Assembly: GCF_002266465.3 (NCBI RefSeq)
Contig: NZ_CP029427.2
Coordinates: 5,210,501-5,274,500 of the forward strand
Reading direction: 5' to 3'
DNA length: 64,000 nucleotides
DNA from: Bradyrhizobium symbiodeficiens
GTDB lineage: Bacteria; Pseudomonadota; Alphaproteobacteria; Rhizobiales; Xanthobacteraceae
Shown here: positions 8,905 through 18,517 of the stretch, piece by piece
Position numbering within the stretch: position 1 is the stretch's first letter
Layout: every line of letters begins with the position of its first letter
Notes under the pieces: generated by a model
What the model saw: only the letters and a program-made list of their open reading frames with translations
The model's database searches: none
Told to the model about the DNA's origin: nothing
Made by a program: the position numbers and the translations under genes

Positions 8905-9749
8905 CACGAGGCAGGCCCGACTTCGTCGCTTTCATCGAACATGCGCTCGATATCGACGACGTATTTCTGATAGCTCGGATCGAGCAACAGCTCGTTGCGG
9001 CGACGCGGCCGTGGTAGATCAATGTCGATAACCTCGCGGATGCGGCCGGGTGATTTCGACATCATCACGATTTTATCCGAGAGAAAGACGGCTTCGTCCA
9101 CCGAGTGGGTGACGAACAGCACCGTCTTGCGGTCGCGCTCCCAGATGTTGAGAAGGTCGTTCTGCAGGCGCGTCCTCGTGTGCGCGTCGAGCGCGCCGAA
9201 CGGCTCGTCCATCAATAGCACTTCGGGATGGTAGGCAAGTGTCCGCGCCAGCGCCACGCGTTGCTTCATACCGCCCGACAATTCCTTGGGGTAGAAGTTC
9301 TCGTAGCCCTCGAGGCCAACCATCTCGATCAAGGCCCGGCTCTGCGCTTCCGCCTCGGCGGCGCGCACGCCCTGCTGACGCGGGCCGTACATCACATTGC
9401 CCAGCACGGTCTTCCAGGGGAAAAGCGCAAACTCCTGGAACACCGGTCCGCGATCCGGACCGGGCCCCGTGATCGCATGTCCCTTGATCTTCGCCGAGCC
9501 GCTGGTTGGGCTGACGAAACCGCCGACGATATAAAGCAGTGTCGACTTGCCACAGCCGGACGGCCCAAGGATGGAAACGAAGGCGCCCTCCTCGATCGTC
9601 AGCGAGATGTCCGAAAGCGCCACATGATTCTTGCGCGCCGAAGTCTGAAAGACCTGCGAGACGCGATCGATCTCGATAATCGCAGAAGCCGGCTCTGGTG
9701 ATGTCACCGGTCTCACCCATTTGCTCGATCTCGCAGGCACTACCGTCAT
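8904..9749 (-). CDS. NitT/TauT-type ABC transporter ATP-binding protein
   Basis: 281 residues. Walker A GPSGCGKST, Q-loop FQEFALFPW, signature LSGGMKQR, Walker B LLMDEPFGALD and H-loop VTHSVDEA are all intact, so ATP hydrolysis is expected. The short length without a regulatory domain fits the SsuB/TauB/NrtD class. Start ATG 9749 is used; GTG 9716 would remove a non-conserved leader. The gene is 122 bp downstream of the IlvD-like gene and overlaps the next permease by its stop codon. Confidence 0.9.
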   Translation of the reverse strand: MTVVPARSSKWVRPVTSPEPASAIIEIDRVSQVFQTSARKNHVALSDISLTIEEGAFVSILGPSGCGKSTLLYIVGGFVSPTSGSAKIKGHAITGPGPDRGPVFQEFALFPWKTVLGNVMYGPRQQGVRAAEAEAQSRALIEMVGLEGYENFYPKELSGGMKQRVALARTLAYHPEVLLMDEPFGALDAHTRTRLQNDLLNIWERDRKTVLFVTHSVDEAVFLSDKIVMMSKSPGRIREVIDIDLPRPRRRNELLLDPSYQKYVVDIERMFDESDEVGPAS

Positions 9750-9871
9750 CCCGTCTCTCGCCTCACTCGCGCGAACATTGCCGCCGAACCTGCTGAACGT
9801 CCTCCGTCAGCCGCTCGAGCTTAGCAAGAAGCCTGCCAGACAGGCGGTCGTTTTCGCACCCGTGCGGTGCG

Positions 9872-11566
9872 TCATTCGAACCACGGCCATTCTGCCGGGC
9901 CTTCATGCGTCACGGCTCCGCCCGGCGCCTGCCCGACCAGTCGCGCATACTTGGCAAGCGCACCCGCACGGTGGCGCGGCGGACGCTGCTTCCAATCTCG
10001 TCGCCGCGCGGCGAGCTCCTGCTCATCGAGCAGGACGTCCATCTGCCGGTTTCCGGCATCGATCCGAATCCTGTCGCCGTCGCGAACGAGCGCGAGCGGA
10101 CCGCCGACAAATGCCTCGGGGGCCACGTAGCCGATGCACATGCCACGGGTCGCGCCGGAGAACCGGCCGTCGGTGATCAGCGCCACCTTTTCGCCCATAC
10201 CCTGTCCGTAGATCAGCGCGGTAACGCCGAGCATCTCACGCATGCCGGGGCCACCGACCGGCCCTTCATTGCGGATCACGAGAACCTCGCCCGCCTTGTA
10301 GCTACGGTCACGAACCGCTTTGACGCAAGCCTCCTCATCCTCGAAAACGCGCGCCACGCCTTCGAAGAACTGACTCTTCAAACCTGCGACCTTGATCACC
10401 GCACCGTCAGGACAGAGATTTCCCTTCAGCACCGCCACGCCGCCGTCAGGCATGATCGGCGCGCGGGCTGCATACACAACTTCTCCATCGGGTGCGCGGG
10501 CCCCGCTATATTCTTCGGCAAGTGTGCGGCCGGTAATGGACAGGCAACCGCCGTCGATATGCCCGCTCTGGATCAGCTCACGGATCACGACCGCCGCACC
10601 TCCGATGTCGTAGACGTCCTTCGCGGTGTACTTGCCCCCGGGCCGCAGATTCCCGATCAGCGGCGTCCGGGCAAAGACCTCGCCCACATCGTCGATCGTG
10701 AATGCGATGCCGGCCTCGTTCGCGATGGCCGGCAGATGTAGCGCGGCGTTGGTAGAGCCCCCCGTCGCCGCCACGATCGCCGCGCCATTCTCGAGGGACT
10801 TCCGCGTCACGATGTCGCGAGGCAATGGTCCGCCGCGGGCCAGCATCTCCATGATCAGGCGTCCAGCGCGTCGCGATATCTGCGCACGCTCGGCATAGAC
10901 ACCAGGCACCATCGAGACGTTGGGAATCGTCAACCCCATCGCCTCGGAGACCATTCCCATTGTGTTGGCGGTGAACTGGCCGGCACACGCGCCGATCGTC
11001 GGCAAGCAGGCACGCTCGATCCGCTCGAGCGTGGCGCCGTCGATCTCACCGGTCATGAAGCTGCCGACAGCCTCATAGGAATCGAGCACCGTCAGCGTGC
11101 GCCCATCCACGCGGCCCGGCAGCGAGCTGCCGCCGTAGATGAAGATGGAGGGCACATTGCAGCGAACCATGCCCATCATCACGCCAGGCAACGTCTTGTC
11201 GCATCCGCCGTATCCGATCAGCGCATCGTAGGCCAGACCGTGGATGACCGCCTCGATCGAGTCGGCGATCAGTTCACGCGAAAACAACGAGAACTTCATT
11301 CCCTCATGGTTCATGCTGATGCCGTCAGAAACCGACACGGTCGAAAATTCACGCGGCGTGCCGCCGGCCTCCTCGATACCCGTCTTGGCCGCGGCCACCT
11401 GAAAATCGTGAGTCATGTTGCAGGGCGTCTGCTCGCCCTTCATGCTGACGACGCCCACCATCGGCTTGGCGATCGCGGCGTCGTCGAGCCCCATGGCGCG
11501 CATGAACGCGCGGTGCGGGGCCCGGTCGAGGCCGTCTGTCGTGACTCGTGATCGCAACTTCTTCAT
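9872..11566 (-). CDS. IlvD/Edd family dehydratase
   Basis: 564 residues. Dihydroxyacid dehydratase/6-phosphogluconate dehydratase family: cysteines in [17 protein letters not shown] and [13 protein letters not shown] are the expected Fe-S cluster ligands, and [25 protein letters not shown] and [10 protein letters not shown] are family motifs. Such enzymes dehydrate 2,3-dihydroxy acids (IlvD) or sugar acids to 2-keto acids. A housekeeping ilvD would not be expected between a binding protein and an ATPase of an ABC importer, so a catabolic role on an imported hydroxy acid or pathway intermediate is inferred. Confidence 0.9.
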   Translation of the reverse strand: MKKLRSRVTTDGLDRAPHRAFMRAMGLDDAAIAKPMVGVVSMKGEQTPCNMTHDFQVAAAKTGIEEAGGTPREFSTVSVSDGISMNHEGMKFSLFSRELIADSIEAVIHGLAYDALIGYGGCDKTLPGVMMGMVRCNVPSIFIYGGSSLPGRVDGRTLTVLDSYEAVGSFMTGEIDGATLERIERACLPTIGACAGQFTANTMGMVSEAMGLTIPNVSMVPGVYAERAQISRRAGRLIMEMLARGGPLPRDIVTRKSLENGAAIVAATGGSTNAALHLPAIANEAGIAFTIDDVGEVFARTPLIGNLRPGGKYTAKDVYDIGGAAVVIRELIQSGHIDGGCLSITGRTLAEEYSGARAPDGEVVYAARAPIMPDGGVAVLKGNLCPDGAVIKVAGLKSQFFEGVARVFEDEEACVKAVRDRSYKAGEVLVIRNEGPVGGPGMREMLGVTALIYGQGMGEKVALITDGRFSGATRGMCIGYVAPEAFVGGPLALVRDGDRIRIDAGNRQMDVLLDEQELAARRRDWKQRPPRHRAGALAKYARLVGQAPGGAVTHEGPAEWPWFE

Positions 11567-11644
11567 ACGTGCATCTTCTTCGTGCCTCGTCCCGGATTAC
11601 CCGGGGACGCCGCGAGCACTGGTTCGGATCATCCGCCTGGCCGC

Positions 11645-12628
11645 CTATTGCAGCGGCGCGACGATCGTCGGATGCTTGAACTGCGCGACATCCAGTTTCG
11701 GCAGCATTCCGGTCTCGGCGTAGATGTCCAGCATCTTCTGGATTGCCGGGAAGTTCGGCGCCGCACCTGGATCACGGCCGAAATCGTTGTCCTTGAGCAG
11801 GTAGGTCTCGAGCACCGGGATGGGCGCCTTCAGCACTTCGTTGACGACCTTGAGAGTCTCCTCGCGGTTCGCCAGAGCCTTCTTCATGCCAGAGGTAATA
11901 TCGCGGACATAGGCGTTGACCAATTCCGGGTTCTTGTCGACGAAATCGGCGCGGCAGGCTTCCAGGATGTGCACGATGTTCGGCATGGCCTGGGACAGCG
12001 AGAAGAGCTTCCTTGTGCCGCCCTTTGCCTCCGCCCGCGCGGCGAACGGCTGGTTCATATTGACCGCATCGACGCGGCCCTGGCGCAGCGCATCCTCGGA
12101 CACGGCGAAGCCGACCTCGACCAGCTTGATATCCTTGGCTGGATCGACACCATTCTGCTTCAGGAGCAGGTTGAACGGGCCTTGCGTGCCGCCGCCGATC
12201 ACGGAGATGCCGACCGTCTTGCCCTTGAGATCAGCGATCGTCTTGATGGGCGAGTCATTCATGACGGCCCAGTAGACCGAGAAGCCACCGGGCTTCTCGA
12301 ACACGTGCTGGGCTACGATGTAGGCCTTGAGATTGCCGCCGACCACACCATTGGCGAGCGACAGCGGCGCCTGCGTCGCGCAGTCCAGCGCGCCGGCTGC
12401 CAAGGCCTGCGTCATCGGCGCAGTGCCCTGGAATTGGGTCCATTCGATATTGTAGGCCTTGCCGATATTGGGGAATTCGGCCGGCCTGCGCATCATCCAG
12501 TACTTGGATTCCTCGGCCGGGATCGTCCAGCCGACGCGGATCGTCTGCTGCGCCCTTGACGGGCTTGCCCCGGCGCTCACCGCCGCCACCGCCCCCAAAG
12601 CCAGGATCCATCTCGAAACGGTTCGCAT
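11645..12628 (-). CDS. NitT/TauT-type ABC transporter substrate-binding protein
   Basis: About 327 residues from ATG 12628. A signal peptide is clear: MRTVSRWILALGAVAAVSAG followed by a likely cleavage after the Ala in SRA|QQ. The mature part has the SsuA/THI5-like pattern (IRVGWTIPAEESKYW, ALAAGALDCATQAPLSLANG, DLKGKTVGISVIGGGTQG). It would capture the substrate in the periplasm for the two permeases and ATPase downstream. An upstream in-frame ATG at 12670 adds a charged, non-signal extension and was rejected. First gene of the minus operon; divergent from 12797 with about 170 bp between, where the promoters should lie. Confidence 0.9.
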   Translation of the reverse strand: MRTVSRWILALGAVAAVSAGASPSRAQQTIRVGWTIPAEESKYWMMRRPAEFPNIGKAYNIEWTQFQGTAPMTQALAAGALDCATQAPLSLANGVVGGNLKAYIVAQHVFEKPGGFSVYWAVMNDSPIKTIADLKGKTVGISVIGGGTQGPFNLLLKQNGVDPAKDIKLVEVGFAVSEDALRQGRVDAVNMNQPFAARAEAKGGTRKLFSLSQAMPNIVHILEACRADFVDKNPELVNAYVRDITSGMKKALANREETLKVVNEVLKAPIPVLETYLLKDNDFGRDPGAAPNFPAIQKMLDIYAETGMLPKLDVAQFKHPTIVAPLQ

Positions 12629-12796
12629 CGTGCCCACTCCGCTGCTCCGGCGCCGACAAGCGCCACCCAACCCCGACTGGGCTCAAATCTTTCATGGTTC
12701 AAACAATCAGGCAAGCCATGCGAGCCCAGCGGTTTTGCCGTCCGATGCGCAATGTATGGTAAAGCGGCGTCGCGCTGCGACAGAAGGAGGCAACCT

Positions 12797-13705
12797 ATGG
12801 CTGATGCGAGCAAGACAAACCCGCAAGACGTCGAGAGACTCGGCTATCTCGGCCTTGGCCTGATGGGAACGCCGATGACGCGACGCCTGCTCAAGGCCGG
12901 CTATCAGGTCACTGTCTGGAACCGTTCGGAGCGCAAGGTGGCCCCGCTCGCCGAGGCCGGAGCCAGGCGCGCAGCCACGCCTCGTGATCTCCTGACGAAC
13001 GTCGATATCGCCTTCATGTGCGTGACGGATGCCGCGGCCGTCGAGGAGGTGATCTTCGGGCCTGAGGGGCTGGCAGCGGCGCCCGGCGCAGGCAAGCTTG
13101 TCGTCGACTTCTCGTCGATACATCCCGACGCCGCGCGCGATCTGGCAAAGCGACTGAAAGCCGCCAATGGCGCCGGCTGGATCGATGCGCCGGTTTCCGG
13201 CGGAACGAAGGGCGCCGAGGAAGGCACCCTTGCGATCATGGCCGGCGGAGAAGCAGACGAGATCGAGAGGGTACGCCCCTACGTGCTGGCCATGGCGCGC
13301 AGGTTCACCCACATGGGCCCGACCGGCGCCGGCCAGACCACGAAACTCTGCAATCAGGTGATCGTGGGATGCGCGATGGCCGTGCTGGCAGAAGCCACGC
13401 GCCTGGCCGTCAACGCGGGGATTGACGCCAATCGCCTGCCCGAAGCGCTCGCCGGCGGCTTCGCGGACTCGATCCCGCTTCAGCTTTTCGTCCCGAGAAT
13501 GGTGCAAGGCATTCACTCGCCCCCGCTCGGTCACATTGCCACGATGCTCAAGGATCTCGATACGGTCGCCGACGTCGCGCAGGCGACATCGACGCCGGTG
13601 CCGATGGCCTCGCTAGCGGGGCAGCTTTTCAGGCTGGCCAAGGTCGCACGCGGCGCGGAAGCGGACGCGCTGGAGATTTACAAGCTTTCAGTGGCCGAGC
13701 GCTAA
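12797..13705 (+). CDS. NAD(P)-dependent beta-hydroxyacid dehydrogenase family oxidoreductase
   Basis: 302 residues from ATG 12797, preceded by AAGGAGGC. The N-terminal GYLGLGLMGTPM is the NAD(P)-binding signature of the 3-hydroxyisobutyrate/2-hydroxy-3-oxopropionate dehydrogenase family. The DAPVSGGTKGAEEGTLAIMAGG substrate loop and the catalytic lysine in GAGQTTKLCNQV are present. These enzymes interconvert beta-hydroxyacids and semialdehydes. The gene is single, convergent with the flavin reductase and divergent from the ABC/dehydratase operon, so it could handle a three- or four-carbon product of the island's pathway. Confidence 0.88.
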   Translation: MADASKTNPQDVERLGYLGLGLMGTPMTRRLLKAGYQVTVWNRSERKVAPLAEAGARRAATPRDLLTNVDIAFMCVTDAAAVEEVIFGPEGLAAAPGAGKLVVDFSSIHPDAARDLAKRLKAANGAGWIDAPVSGGTKGAEEGTLAIMAGGEADEIERVRPYVLAMARRFTHMGPTGAGQTTKLCNQVIVGCAMAVLAEATRLAVNAGIDANRLPEALAGGFADSIPLQLFVPRMVQGIHSPPLGHIATMLKDLDTVADVAQATSTPVPMASLAGQLFRLAKVARGAEADALEIYKLSVAER

Positions 13706-13730
13706 GCTGTCGAGCGCGATCTGGGGCACG

Positions 13731-14294
13731 TCAAGGCGACGTCTTGCGCTTGTCATCTGCGAGGAAGCGGCCGAATGTCCCTCGCGCGAAGAGCAGCGGC
13801 TCCTTCGCACCGTAGGTATAGGCCTCGACCGCGCCGAGGAAGATCACGTGGTCGCCGCCATAGTAGCGATTCACGGAGCGGCATTGAAAATTCGCGACGC
13901 TCTCCGCAAGCACCGGCGCTCCGCCGAGGCCCGGCGTCCAGTCCACACCCGTGAACTTGTCGTCCGACGACTTGGCAAATTTCGTCGCAAGCGCCTGTTG
14001 CGAAGCTCCAAGCACGTTGACAGTGAAATGGGTGGCATTCTGGAAGATGGTGAGACTCGAGGAATAGACGACCAGGCTCCATAGGACCAGCGGAGGGTTC
14101 AGCGATACGGAGGCGAACGAATTGCAAGTCAGTCCGTAGGGCTTGCCGTCAGGCGCTGCGGCCGTGATGATCGTCACGCCCGTTGCATAGGTTCCGAGCG
14201 CATTGCGAAAGTCGCGAGGATCGATCGAAGAGCTGTCGCTCGCGAACTCGTTGGCGGGATCGGGAGCGCCGGGCTGCTGCGGCAGGTCATTCAT
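13731..14294 (-). CDS. flavin reductase family protein (reductase of two-component monooxygenase)
   Basis: 187 residues from ATG 14294, ten bases after the stop of the monooxygenase gene. The flavin-reductase-like domain shows FRNALGTYATGVTIITA, GLTCNSFASVSLNPPLVLWSL and the C-terminal GDHVIFLGAVEAY histidine region typical of HpaC/HsaB-type NADH:flavin oxidoreductases. It supplies reduced FMN/FAD to the partner oxygenase encoded immediately upstream. A longer frame upstream is inside the monooxygenase gene and is not real. Confidence 0.9.
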   Translation of the reverse strand: MNDLPQQPGAPDPANEFASDSSSIDPRDFRNALGTYATGVTIITAAAPDGKPYGLTCNSFASVSLNPPLVLWSLVVYSSSLTIFQNATHFTVNVLGASQQALATKFAKSSDDKFTGVDWTPGLGGAPVLAESVANFQCRSVNRYYGGDHVIFLGAVEAYTYGAKEPLLFARGTFGRFLADDKRKTSP

Positions 14295-14304
14295 CGGCCA
14301 GCCC

Positions 14305-15534
14305 TCACAGCGTGAGATTCTCGGACGGCAGGCCCAGCGCCACCCGTCCATAGTTCGTGCCTGCCGCATCGAAGTTGAATGCGAGATGCGAGTTGATCGC
14401 GTGCGCATCGCGGAATTGCCGCTGCAACACGCCGGTCGTGAACAGACCGCGCGCGCCACTCGCGGCAAACAGCATCGAGACCGCGTCCGTGCACAAATTC
14501 ACCGAAAAAGATCCGTCGCGCCGATAACGGGTCTTGGTCGCCATGTCAGGGATGTGACCGCGCCGCGCTTCCTCCATGGCGTCGAGGCAGGCCGATCGCA
14601 TGATCAGGCGCGCGGCGTCAATCTTCGCAGATGCCTCCGCGATCTTGATCTGGGTGCTCTGGAAATCGCTGAGCTTGGCGCGATTGTAGGTCGAAATACG
14701 GTGACGTGCGACCTCCGTGTAATCGTCGAGGCACGCCTGCGCATTCCCCAGCGCGACACCGGAGAGGACGTATGGGAACAGCGAGAACACGGGCAGCGCA
14801 TATAGCGGATTTGGATTGGCCGTGCTTCCCGGCGTCGGGCCGCCTGAGAGGTCACCGACGGCGACCGTCATGTGGTCAGCCACGAAGGCATCCCTGACCT
14901 CCACGTCGCAAGACCCCGTCCCGCGCAGTCCCGCGACATTCCAGGTGTCCAGCACCTTGTAATCGACCTTGGGCAGCAGAAAAATCCGATACTCGATACC
15001 GTCCGCCTCGTCGTCGGAGTAGACCACGCTTGCAAGCATGTTCCATTCGCAGGAGGCGACGCCGGAGGAGAACGGCCAGCTGCCGTGCAATTGGTATCCG
15101 CCCTCGACTCGCGTGGCGCGTCCGGCGGGAAAAATGAACGAGGATGCGATCAGCGCGTCCGGATCACGACCCCAGACCAGATCCTGCGCCCGCTGCTTGA
15201 ACATGCCGAGCATCCAGTGATGGCTCGCCAGATTGGCGAGATTCCAGGCTACAGACGCATCCGCTTGTCCGAGCAGCTCAGCGCAGTCGACAAGAGCGAC
15301 ATAGTCAAGCTCGGCGCCGCCAATCCGTGCCGGTTGGAGCATCCGGAACAGGCCGGCTTCATGGAGATCCATCTCGGTTTCCGACGGAAGATGCCGCAAC
15401 TCCTCCGTTCGCACCGCCCGCTCTCGTAGTCGCGGCAGGAGGGCCCGGGCTTTTGCGATCATTGCCGCATAGGCGCTTTCGCCGGCTTCCGGCCCGGTGG
15501 GCTTACCCATGCTCGGCGTTCGACGAGGCGCCAT
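14305..15534 (-). CDS. flavin-dependent monooxygenase, acyl-CoA dehydrogenase fold (group D, HsaA/HpaH-like)
   Basis: 409 residues. The acyl-CoA-dehydrogenase-like fold is seen in LHEAGLFRMLQPARIGGAELDY, ASVAWNLANLASHHWMLG, GGYQLHGSWPFSSGVASCEW and WNVAGLRGTGSCDVEV; a C-terminal ARGLFTTGVLQRQFRDAHAINSH helix holds the histidine region typical of two-component oxygenases. Its partner reductase follows directly. Such enzymes ortho-hydroxylate phenolic or heteroaromatic rings using reduced flavin and O2, or desulfurise. It could make the dihydroxylated ring that the NicX-like dioxygenase at 6274-7320 opens; that link is inference. ATG 15510 is an alternative start. Confidence 0.87.
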   Translation of the reverse strand: MAPRRTPSMGKPTGPEAGESAYAAMIAKARALLPRLRERAVRTEELRHLPSETEMDLHEAGLFRMLQPARIGGAELDYVALVDCAELLGQADASVAWNLANLASHHWMLGMFKQRAQDLVWGRDPDALIASSFIFPAGRATRVEGGYQLHGSWPFSSGVASCEWNMLASVVYSDDEADGIEYRIFLLPKVDYKVLDTWNVAGLRGTGSCDVEVRDAFVADHMTVAVGDLSGGPTPGSTANPNPLYALPVFSLFPYVLSGVALGNAQACLDDYTEVARHRISTYNRAKLSDFQSTQIKIAEASAKIDAARLIMRSACLDAMEEARRGHIPDMATKTRYRRDGSFSVNLCTDAVSMLFAASGARGLFTTGVLQRQFRDAHAINSHLAFNFDAAGTNYGRVALGLPSENLTL

Positions 15535-15658
15535 TCGTGTCCCTCACTTTCGCGTATTTATGCGGCCGGCCCTCCACCAAATCAAGCCAATGCGGCCCGC
15601 ATCACAAAGCATCGATTCCCATGCCGCGCGGTGCCTGTTGCCTGGGGACCGACCGCGC

Positions 15659-16927
15659 CTAGACCGGCGTCGAGGGTTTACCCGAGCCAAAGACGCCCTT
15701 CCGGGTAAACTCCGTGATCCGACTCTCGTCATAGCCGAGCATGCTGCGCAAGACGTCCACGGTATGCTCACCTAACAGAGGGGCCGCGACGGGATCGATC
15801 GCGCCGGTCAGGCTCATGGTAATCGGCGGCTCGATATTCGGCACCCATTCCGCTGTACGGTGCGGAATGCGGCTCAAGCGATGTCGCTCGCGAGCCTCTG
15901 GCGCATTGAACCCTTCCTCGACCGTCCGGAGGTAACCGACCGGAATATTGGCCTGCTTCATCTTCGCCATCCAGTTCTCGAGCGTATCGCCGGCAAAGAC
16001 CTCTGCAATGGCTGCCCGCAAAAGCTCCTTGTTCTCGGAACGAGCCTTGCGCGTGGCAAACTGCGGATCGGTGATGAGATCAGGCCGGTTCAGCACCTCG
16101 ACCACCAGCCGGCGATACAGCCGATCGTTCGCGCAGGCCATGTAGAGCGGCCCATCGGAGGCCTCATAGACGCCGACGGTGGGAGACCCGCTCGGTGAAT
16201 TGCCGAACCGGCCGGGGTTTTCGCCGTTGATGAGATACGCCATGCCGTAGAAGCCGGTCATCCCCATCGCAACGTCGAACAAGGCGACTTCAACGCGCTG
16301 CCCGCGGCCGAGCCGGTCCCGCGCCAACAGCGCCAGCAGGATGGCGTTACAGGCAGACATCCCCGTCGCCATGTCCACGATGGGTGGGCCGGTACGAACC
16401 GCCGGGCCGTCGGCAAATCCATTGAGCGACATGAAGCCGCTCTCGGCCTGCGTGATGGGATCGAAGCCGGGGCGCGAGGCGAACGGCCCGGAGCGCCCGT
16501 AGGCGGAGATCGAGCAATAGACCAGGCGGGGATTGAGCGGGGCGACAGCCTCATAGTCGAGCCCGAACTTCTTCATGACGCCGCTCGAGAAATTTTCCAC
16601 GACCACATCCGCCTTGCGGATCAGATCCAGCGCGATCTCGCGGGCCTCCGGTACGGCAAGATCGAGCGCAATACCGCGCTTGTTGCGGTTCAGGCTGAGA
16701 TAGGCGGCGCTTTCACCACCAATTTCTGCGTGCTCGTACGCGCGGGTGTCGTCACCGCCATCGGGATTTTCGATCTTGATGACGTGCGCGCCAAAATCCG
16801 CGAGCGTCTGCGTGCAGGCCGGGCCGGCGACGACACGCGTGAAATCGATGACCAGCAGACCGTCGAGCGCACTCGGCCCTTCCGTCGCTCGCGACGAACG
16901 TTCCGGCAATTGAGGCTTGGTCGGCAT
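15659..16927 (-). CDS. CaiB/BaiF (class III) CoA transferase
   Basis: 422 residues from ATG 16927. Family III signatures: LLVIDFTRVVAGPACTQTLADFGA, VIKIENPDGGDDTR (the conserved Asp is expected in the downstream FDPITQAESG/NRNKRGIALDL region), NRNKRGIALDL, VVVENFSSGVMKKFGLDY and RTGPPIVDMATGM. It moves CoA between acyl donors and a carboxylic acid without ATP. It sits upstream of the monooxygenase/reductase pair on the same strand and may activate a pathway acid or hand CoA from succinyl-CoA. The longer in-frame upstream extension to 17104 runs into a terminator and was rejected. Confidence 0.88.
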   Translation of the reverse strand: MPTKPQLPERSSRATEGPSALDGLLVIDFTRVVAGPACTQTLADFGAHVIKIENPDGGDDTRAYEHAEIGGESAAYLSLNRNKRGIALDLAVPEAREIALDLIRKADVVVENFSSGVMKKFGLDYEAVAPLNPRLVYCSISAYGRSGPFASRPGFDPITQAESGFMSLNGFADGPAVRTGPPIVDMATGMSACNAILLALLARDRLGRGQRVEVALFDVAMGMTGFYGMAYLINGENPGRFGNSPSGSPTVGVYEASDGPLYMACANDRLYRRLVVEVLNRPDLITDPQFATRKARSENKELLRAAIAEVFAGDTLENWMAKMKQANIPVGYLRTVEEGFNAPEARERHRLSRIPHRTAEWVPNIEPPITMSLTGAIDPVAAPLLGEHTVDVLRSMLGYDESRITEFTRKGVFGSGKPSTPV

Positions 16928-17037
16928 CTCTAGCGCTCCCTTACATCGGCTTGTGGCCGCCGAATTTCCTGCAAGAGCAAACTTAAAGCCCGGCGCCGCC
17001 AACTTCGCAAGGGTCTCGCTCGCTCCGCCTGAAACGC

Positions 17038-17074
17038 AAAAACGGCCCGGCAGCTGCCGAGCTGCCGGGCCGTT
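17038..17074 (-). terminator. Rho-independent terminator on the minus strand
   Basis: A perfect 14-bp inverted repeat (AACGGCCCGGCAGC at 17041-17054 and its complement at 17061-17074) with a six-base loop. On the minus strand it is followed by five T, so it would end transcripts of the acetyltransferase gene that stops at 17187, before the CoA transferase promoter. Confidence 0.85.
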
Positions 17075-17186
17075 AGTATTTGAGCGTATGGAGGCTGCGC
17101 GCATCTTGCGCAGCCACTCTCGTCTGAGAAAGTCACGTCAGTCTGAGAAGGTTACGTTCCGCATCACGGGAAACCACTCCTATTGC

Positions 17187-17615
17187 TCAACGCAGCCACT
17201 TTCGCCAGTAAAGCGTATGCGACCAGGCCCAGGGGGCTTCAGGCTCGTACAGCCGATAACCCGCATGGATGAAATTATTGGCAGATACCGGATTGTCCGT
17301 CGTATCCGAGACGATGCTGTCCCATCCGAGACGCCGCCCTCGCGCCTCGATCGCTCGCATCAGCCTGAGCTGAAGTCCCCGCCCCCAATGCCGCTGCAAG
17401 ACCCCGACCCGGCAAAAATATCCGCTGTTTCGCGCATGCGTCGACGGCACGACGCCGGCGAAGGCCACCGCATCATCATCGTGGTGGGCGAGCCACCACG
17501 TACCCGATTCGAACTGCGGCAGGGACGCCCCGCCGAAGAATGTCAGCCGGTGTAGATCGCCGAGAATTTCAGCAGTCTCATCGTCGTCCGCATCGGCGAT
17601 ACGAATTCTGTACAT
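17187..17615 (-). CDS. GNAT family N-acetyltransferase
   Basis: 142 residues. The acetyl-CoA-binding pattern is visible as RVGVLQRHWGRGLQLRLMRAIEARGRRLGW (Q/R-x-x-G-x-G/A region) followed by the NFIHAGYRLY beta-bulge segment. Substrate unknown. The gene stops 113 bp before a strong minus-strand terminator and lies next to prophage remnants on the same strand, so it may be cargo of the former prophage; there is no direct proof. Confidence 0.8.
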   Translation of the reverse strand: MYRIRIADADDDETAEILGDLHRLTFFGGASLPQFESGTWWLAHHDDDAVAFAGVVPSTHARNSGYFCRVGVLQRHWGRGLQLRLMRAIEARGRRLGWDSIVSDTTDNPVSANNFIHAGYRLYEPEAPWAWSHTLYWRKWLR

Positions 17616-17676
17616 GGGATACCTATTGGCGGGCGCAATCGGGAGTGAGTGACCTGCGATTCCGTTGCGTCGCGGC

Positions 17677-17976
17677 TCACTTGCCCAGCACGACCTTGAC
17701 GCCGAGCCAGACCGCCCCCATCAGACCGGTCGCAATCACCGTGATCACCGCCTTGAAGGTGTAGCTCTGCGCCTGTTCCACGCTCTTTCGCCAGCGCCGC
17801 AGGTGCTGGAAGTCCGCTCTGAGCTCTTTCCGGTCATCGTCTTCGATCCCGAACGAGGCCAGGACCGACGCCACCGCTTTCAACACGATGGCGTCGACGC
17901 TCTCCTGCTGAACTCGGTGCTGCTCGGCCAGTGTCTCCGCGACTATCGCCCGGATCTCCTCGTCTTGAATCTTCAC
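17677..17976 (-). CDS. small phage-remnant protein with C-terminal membrane segment
   Basis: 99 residues. The first 70 residues are charged and helical (EEIRAIVAETLAEQHRVQQ and following), with coiled-coil character; the last 25 form one membrane helix (AVITVIATGLMGAVWLGVKV). Its ATG overlaps the stop of the terminase fragment (ATGA), typical of phage gene packing. No enzymatic motif. It resembles small membrane-anchored proteins found in prophage lysis or tail-end regions, but I do not recognise a named family. Confidence 0.6.
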   Translation of the reverse strand: MKIQDEEIRAIVAETLAEQHRVQQESVDAIVLKAVASVLASFGIEDDDRKELRADFQHLRRWRKSVEQAQSYTFKAVITVIATGLMGAVWLGVKVVLGK

Positions 17977-18356
17977 CGCTTGATGATCCTCGCAACATTC
18001 TCGAAGCCGCGCTTGGCGAAATAGAAAGAGACAACCAGATTGGCCTGAAGTCCGCGGAAGATGATCAGCCCGTCGCCGGGCGTCTCGATCTTGTCGCTGA
18101 ACAGCCTGAAGCCGTGACCAAGGCGCAGGCTCGCGATCTTGCCTTCGATCAGCCGCTTGGAGGATTGCGCCAGCGAACGCTGCGCCTCGCGGATGCAGAC
18201 CGCGAGCGTGCCGCGCTCGGCCTGGCAGGTCTCGACCAGCAGCTCGCCGAAGAAATGCGATTTACCCGAGCCGCGTCCGCCGTACACCCCCTTGTAGCGC
18301 GCAGGTTTGAGCAGTGGCTCGAAGATCTTCGCCGTTGGAATTTTCAGAATGGACAA
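17973..18356 (-). pseudogene. phage terminase large subunit, N-terminal remnant (probably fused to another gene's 3' end)
   Basis: 127 residues. Residues 1-100 match the start of a phage terminase large subunit: a Walker A-like GGRGSGKS at about 27-34, then LAVCIREAQRSLAQSSKRLIEGKI and GDGLIIFRGLQ, in the expected order. A full protein is over 400 residues, so the nuclease and most of the ATPase are missing. After FRGLQ the sequence changes to NLVVSFYFAKRGFENVARIIKR, which looks like the C-terminal tail of a small membrane protein rather than terminase. I read this as an internal deletion joining two phage genes. Confidence 0.7.
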
Positions 18357-18517
18357 TGGCTACGCTCGCTCGCCCTTAGGGCAGGCCAGTGCGCCTGCGC
18401 CACATCGCGGACCAGTCTTCGGTCGCGGCCCTATGAAAGAGCTAGGACCAGCAAGCGAATCGCGGCCCTCGGCACCAAACGAAATCGAGACGACCCCAGA
18501 TCGGGATATACCGCATC

